From an uncultured Methylocystaceae bacterium (GTDB lineage Bacteria; Pseudomonadota; Alphaproteobacteria; Rhizobiales; Beijerinckiaceae): a DNA stretch of 64,000 nt. Location of the stretch: assembly GCA_937870755.1 (NCBI GenBank), contig CALMZV010000018.1, positions 1 through 64,000 on the forward strand, written 5' to 3'. A program made the position numbers and the translations under genes. The notes beneath the pieces were generated by a model that saw only the letters and a list, made by a program, of their open reading frames with translations, did not search any database and had not been told where the DNA came from. Positions 62,421 to 64,000 of the stretch are shown here, piece by piece. Each line of letters starts with the position of its first letter. Position 1 is the first letter of the stretch.

Positions 62421-63404
62421 ATGCAGCGTGCGCTCTCGGTCTCGGTCGAACGGTTTCCTATCGCCGGCGGTTTCGTCATATCGCGTGGCGCGAAAACCGA
62501 GGCCGTGGTGGTGGTGGCCGAGTTGCGCACGGCAGACGCTCGCGGGCGCGGCGAATGCGTGCCGTATGCGCGCTACGGCGAGAGCGTTGAAAGCGTTGTC
62601 GCCGCGATCGAAAGCGTGCGGGGCGAGATCGAGGGCGGGGCGACGCGAGCACGGGTGCAGCAATTGCTGCCGGCCGGCGCCGCGCGCAACGCGCTCGATT
62701 GCGCGCTATGGGATCTGGAAGCGAAACGGTCCGGCCGGCGGGCGCATCTGGCGGCCGGCCTCGACCGAATCGCGCCCGCGACCACCGCGTTCACGCTTTC
62801 GCTCGGAACGCCGGAAGCGATGGCGGCGGCCGTCGCCCACGCCGGGCATCGCCCGGTGCTGAAGATCAAGCTCGGGGGCGAGGGAGATGTCGCGCGCATC
62901 GCGGCCGTGCGCGCGGCCGCGCCCGAGGCGGCCCTCATAGTGGACGCCAACGAAGCCTGGGCGCCCGAGGACCTGCCGGAATATTTCGCCGCGTGCCGGG
63001 CGGCGGATGTGCGCCTGATCGAGCAGCCGTTGCCGGCCGGCGCCGATTCCGCGCTCGCCCATATCGCGCGAACGACGCCGGTCTGTGCCGACGAGAGCGT
63101 GCATGATCGCGCGGGGCTCGCGGCGCTGAAGGACCGTTACGACTGCATCAACATCAAGCTCGACAAGACGGGCGGACTGACGGAAGCGCTGGCGCTGGCG
63201 CACGAAGCGGAAAGGTTGGGCTTCGGTCTGTTCGTCGGCTGCATGGTGGGCACATCGCTTGCGATGGCGCCGGCGATGTTGCTGACGCCGCGCGCGCGTT
63301 TCGTCGATCTCGACGGCCCGCTGCTGCTGTCGCAGGATCGCACGCCGGGGCTGCGCTACGACGGGTCGCTCGTATATCCGCCGTCGTCCGAGGTCTGGGG
63401 ATAG
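62421..63404 (+). CDS. Dipeptide epimerase (L-Ala-D/L-Glu epimerase type)
   Basis: A 327-residue enolase-superfamily protein of the muconate-lactonizing subgroup. Catalytic Lys in LKIKLGG (K148/K150), metal ligands Asp175 (DANEAW), Glu201 (EQPLP) and Asp224 (ADES), and second Lys in INIKLDKTGG (about 246-249). These match YcjG/YkfB, which epimerises L-Ala-D-Glu released from peptidoglycan. The 3' end overlaps the convergent MFS gene by 49 bases. Confidence 0.9.
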   Translation: MQRALSVSVERFPIAGGFVISRGAKTEAVVVVAELRTADARGRGECVPYARYGESVESVVAAIESVRGEIEGGATRARVQQLLPAGAARNALDCALWDLEAKRSGRRAHLAAGLDRIAPATTAFTLSLGTPEAMAAAVAHAGHRPVLKIKLGGEGDVARIAAVRAAAPEAALIVDANEAWAPEDLPEYFAACRAADVRLIEQPLPAGADSALAHIARTTPVCADESVHDRAGLAALKDRYDCINIKLDKTGGLTEALALAHEAERLGFGLFVGCMVGTSLAMAPAMLLTPRARFVDLDGPLLLSQDRTPGLRYDGSLVYPPSSEVWG

Positions 63405-64000
63405 GAGCGGTCGAGAAAGGTCGCCCACAGGGCGAGGACGAAGGCGACCAGCGCCAGCGCCGCCATCGCGAGATACGAATAGGCGCCGAACCTTTCCCAC
63501 AGATGGCCGCAGGCGAGCTTGACGCCGGCGATGCCCAGCGCGTTGGCGCCGGAGGCCCAGCCCTGTCCCTGCGCGCGGCGCCGTTCGCCGGCAAGCCGGC
63601 CGATGGCGTAGACGGCGCCCAGATGCGTGGCCGCGAACGAACCCGCATGCAGCAGTTGCAGGCCCACGAGCGCCAGGGGATGGGTGGCGAACGCCATCAG
63701 CGTCCAGCGTAGAACGCCGACGCCCGCGCCGGCGATGAGAAACCGAAACGCGCTGTCGGCGCCGCCGAGCCTGCGGCCTATGAGCATGAAGAAGGCGATT
63801 TCGGCCACCACCGACACCGCCCATAGAAGACCGATGGTCCTATTGTCGAAACCGAGCGTGCGAAAACCGATGGAGCCGAACGCATAGATGTCGGCATGGC
63901 TCGCCTGGACGATCATCGCGGTCGCTATGACGAGCGCAAGCAGGAGCGGGCGTTCGATTTTCGGAGCGCGTTCTTCGCCGTCGCCCACGCGGGCCGGCGC
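63356..64000 (-). CDS. MFS transporter, C-terminal half (runs off right edge)
   Basis: The frame is open to the window edge, and the visible 215 residues hold six helices corresponding to the second half of a 12-helix transporter: ERPLLLALVIATAMIVQASHADIYAFGSIGF... and GLLWAVSVVAEIAFFMLIGRRLGG, ending WATFLDRSYPQTSDDGG. This is the pattern of the HcaT/3-phenylpropionate (PPP) permease group. The GTG at 63988 is not taken as the start because the protein would be half length. The substrate may relate to the neighbouring dipeptide epimerase, but that is a guess. Confidence 0.82.
   Translation of the reverse strand, partial: APARVGDGEERAPKIERPLLLALVIATAMIVQASHADIYAFGSIGFRTLGFDNRTIGLLWAVSVVAEIAFFMLIGRRLGGADSAFRFLIAGAGVGVLRWTLMAFATHPLALVGLQLLHAGSFAATHLGAVYAIGRLAGERRRAQGQGWASGANALGIAGVKLACGHLWERFGAYSYLAMAALALVAFVLALWATFLDRSYPQTSDDGGYTSDPS

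Overview
The window looks like chromosomal DNA of an alphaproteobacterium of the order Hyphomicrobiales (Rhizobiales). The evidence is high GC, a fused CysN/CysC, alphaproteobacterial acetolactate synthase, a complete ccoNOQP-GHIS cluster behind an FNR/FixK box, CtrA-type sites, and a giant coiled-coil protein resembling the Rhizobiales growth-pole ring protein GPR/RgsE. Genus is not resolved. The gene content is mostly metabolic and core; I see no phage, transposase, CRISPR array or integrated island.

Layout. 1-286: start of a secreted Gly/Met-repeat protein running off the left edge. 959-6548: small metabolic genes (GST, AraC/GyrI regulator, pyridoxal kinase, thioesterase, lipoprotein, Nudix, PhzF, HAD). 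6558-14075: branched-chain amino acid block, with ilvI and ilvH separated by an NTF2-like gene, a LysE exporter, ilvC and leuA. ilvI is preceded by a leader peptide with an Ile-Leu-Val-Val run and a terminator/antiterminator, and leuA by a leader peptide with four Leu codons. An orphan ABC ATPase with altered catalytic motifs lies between ilvC and leuA. 14213-19946: secreted Cys-rich-repeat protein, tRNA-Lys(CTT), L,D-transpeptidase, amidase, an orphan amino-acid-type binding protein, DUF6489 and an acyl-CoA dehydrogenase. 20099-24236: quinone oxidoreductase, VOC protein, aldehyde dehydrogenase and SDR, probably one catabolic operon.

24249-34989: microaerobic respiration block. hemN and ccoNOQP diverge from one TTGA-N6-TCAA box. 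Downstream lie ccoG, ccoH, ccoI, ccoS and an MFS protein carrying the MxxxM and HxxxM copper motifs of CcoA, so the oxidase, its heme supply, copper export and probably copper import are together. 35094-45060: GNAT-like protein, M20 amidohydrolase, cysD-cysNC sulfate activation, acyl-CoA synthetase with pxpABC (5-oxoprolinase), and an unknown membrane coiled-coil protein behind a perfect CtrA box.

45065-52482: CHRD protein, rhodanese, HtrA-like protease without a signal peptide, second orphan binding protein, acyl-CoA dehydrogenase, cytochrome c' with cytochrome b561, and a ferredoxin with TrxR-like ferredoxin-NADP reductase. 52710-58498: an Hpt protein divergent from the 1711-residue GPR-like protein, which also has a near-consensus CtrA site. 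58565-62321: mlaE-mlaF-mlaD-lipoprotein operon for phospholipid transport. 62421-64000: dipeptide epimerase and a truncated MFS transporter. Two copies of a degenerate intergenic repeat lie at 11218 and 35003.
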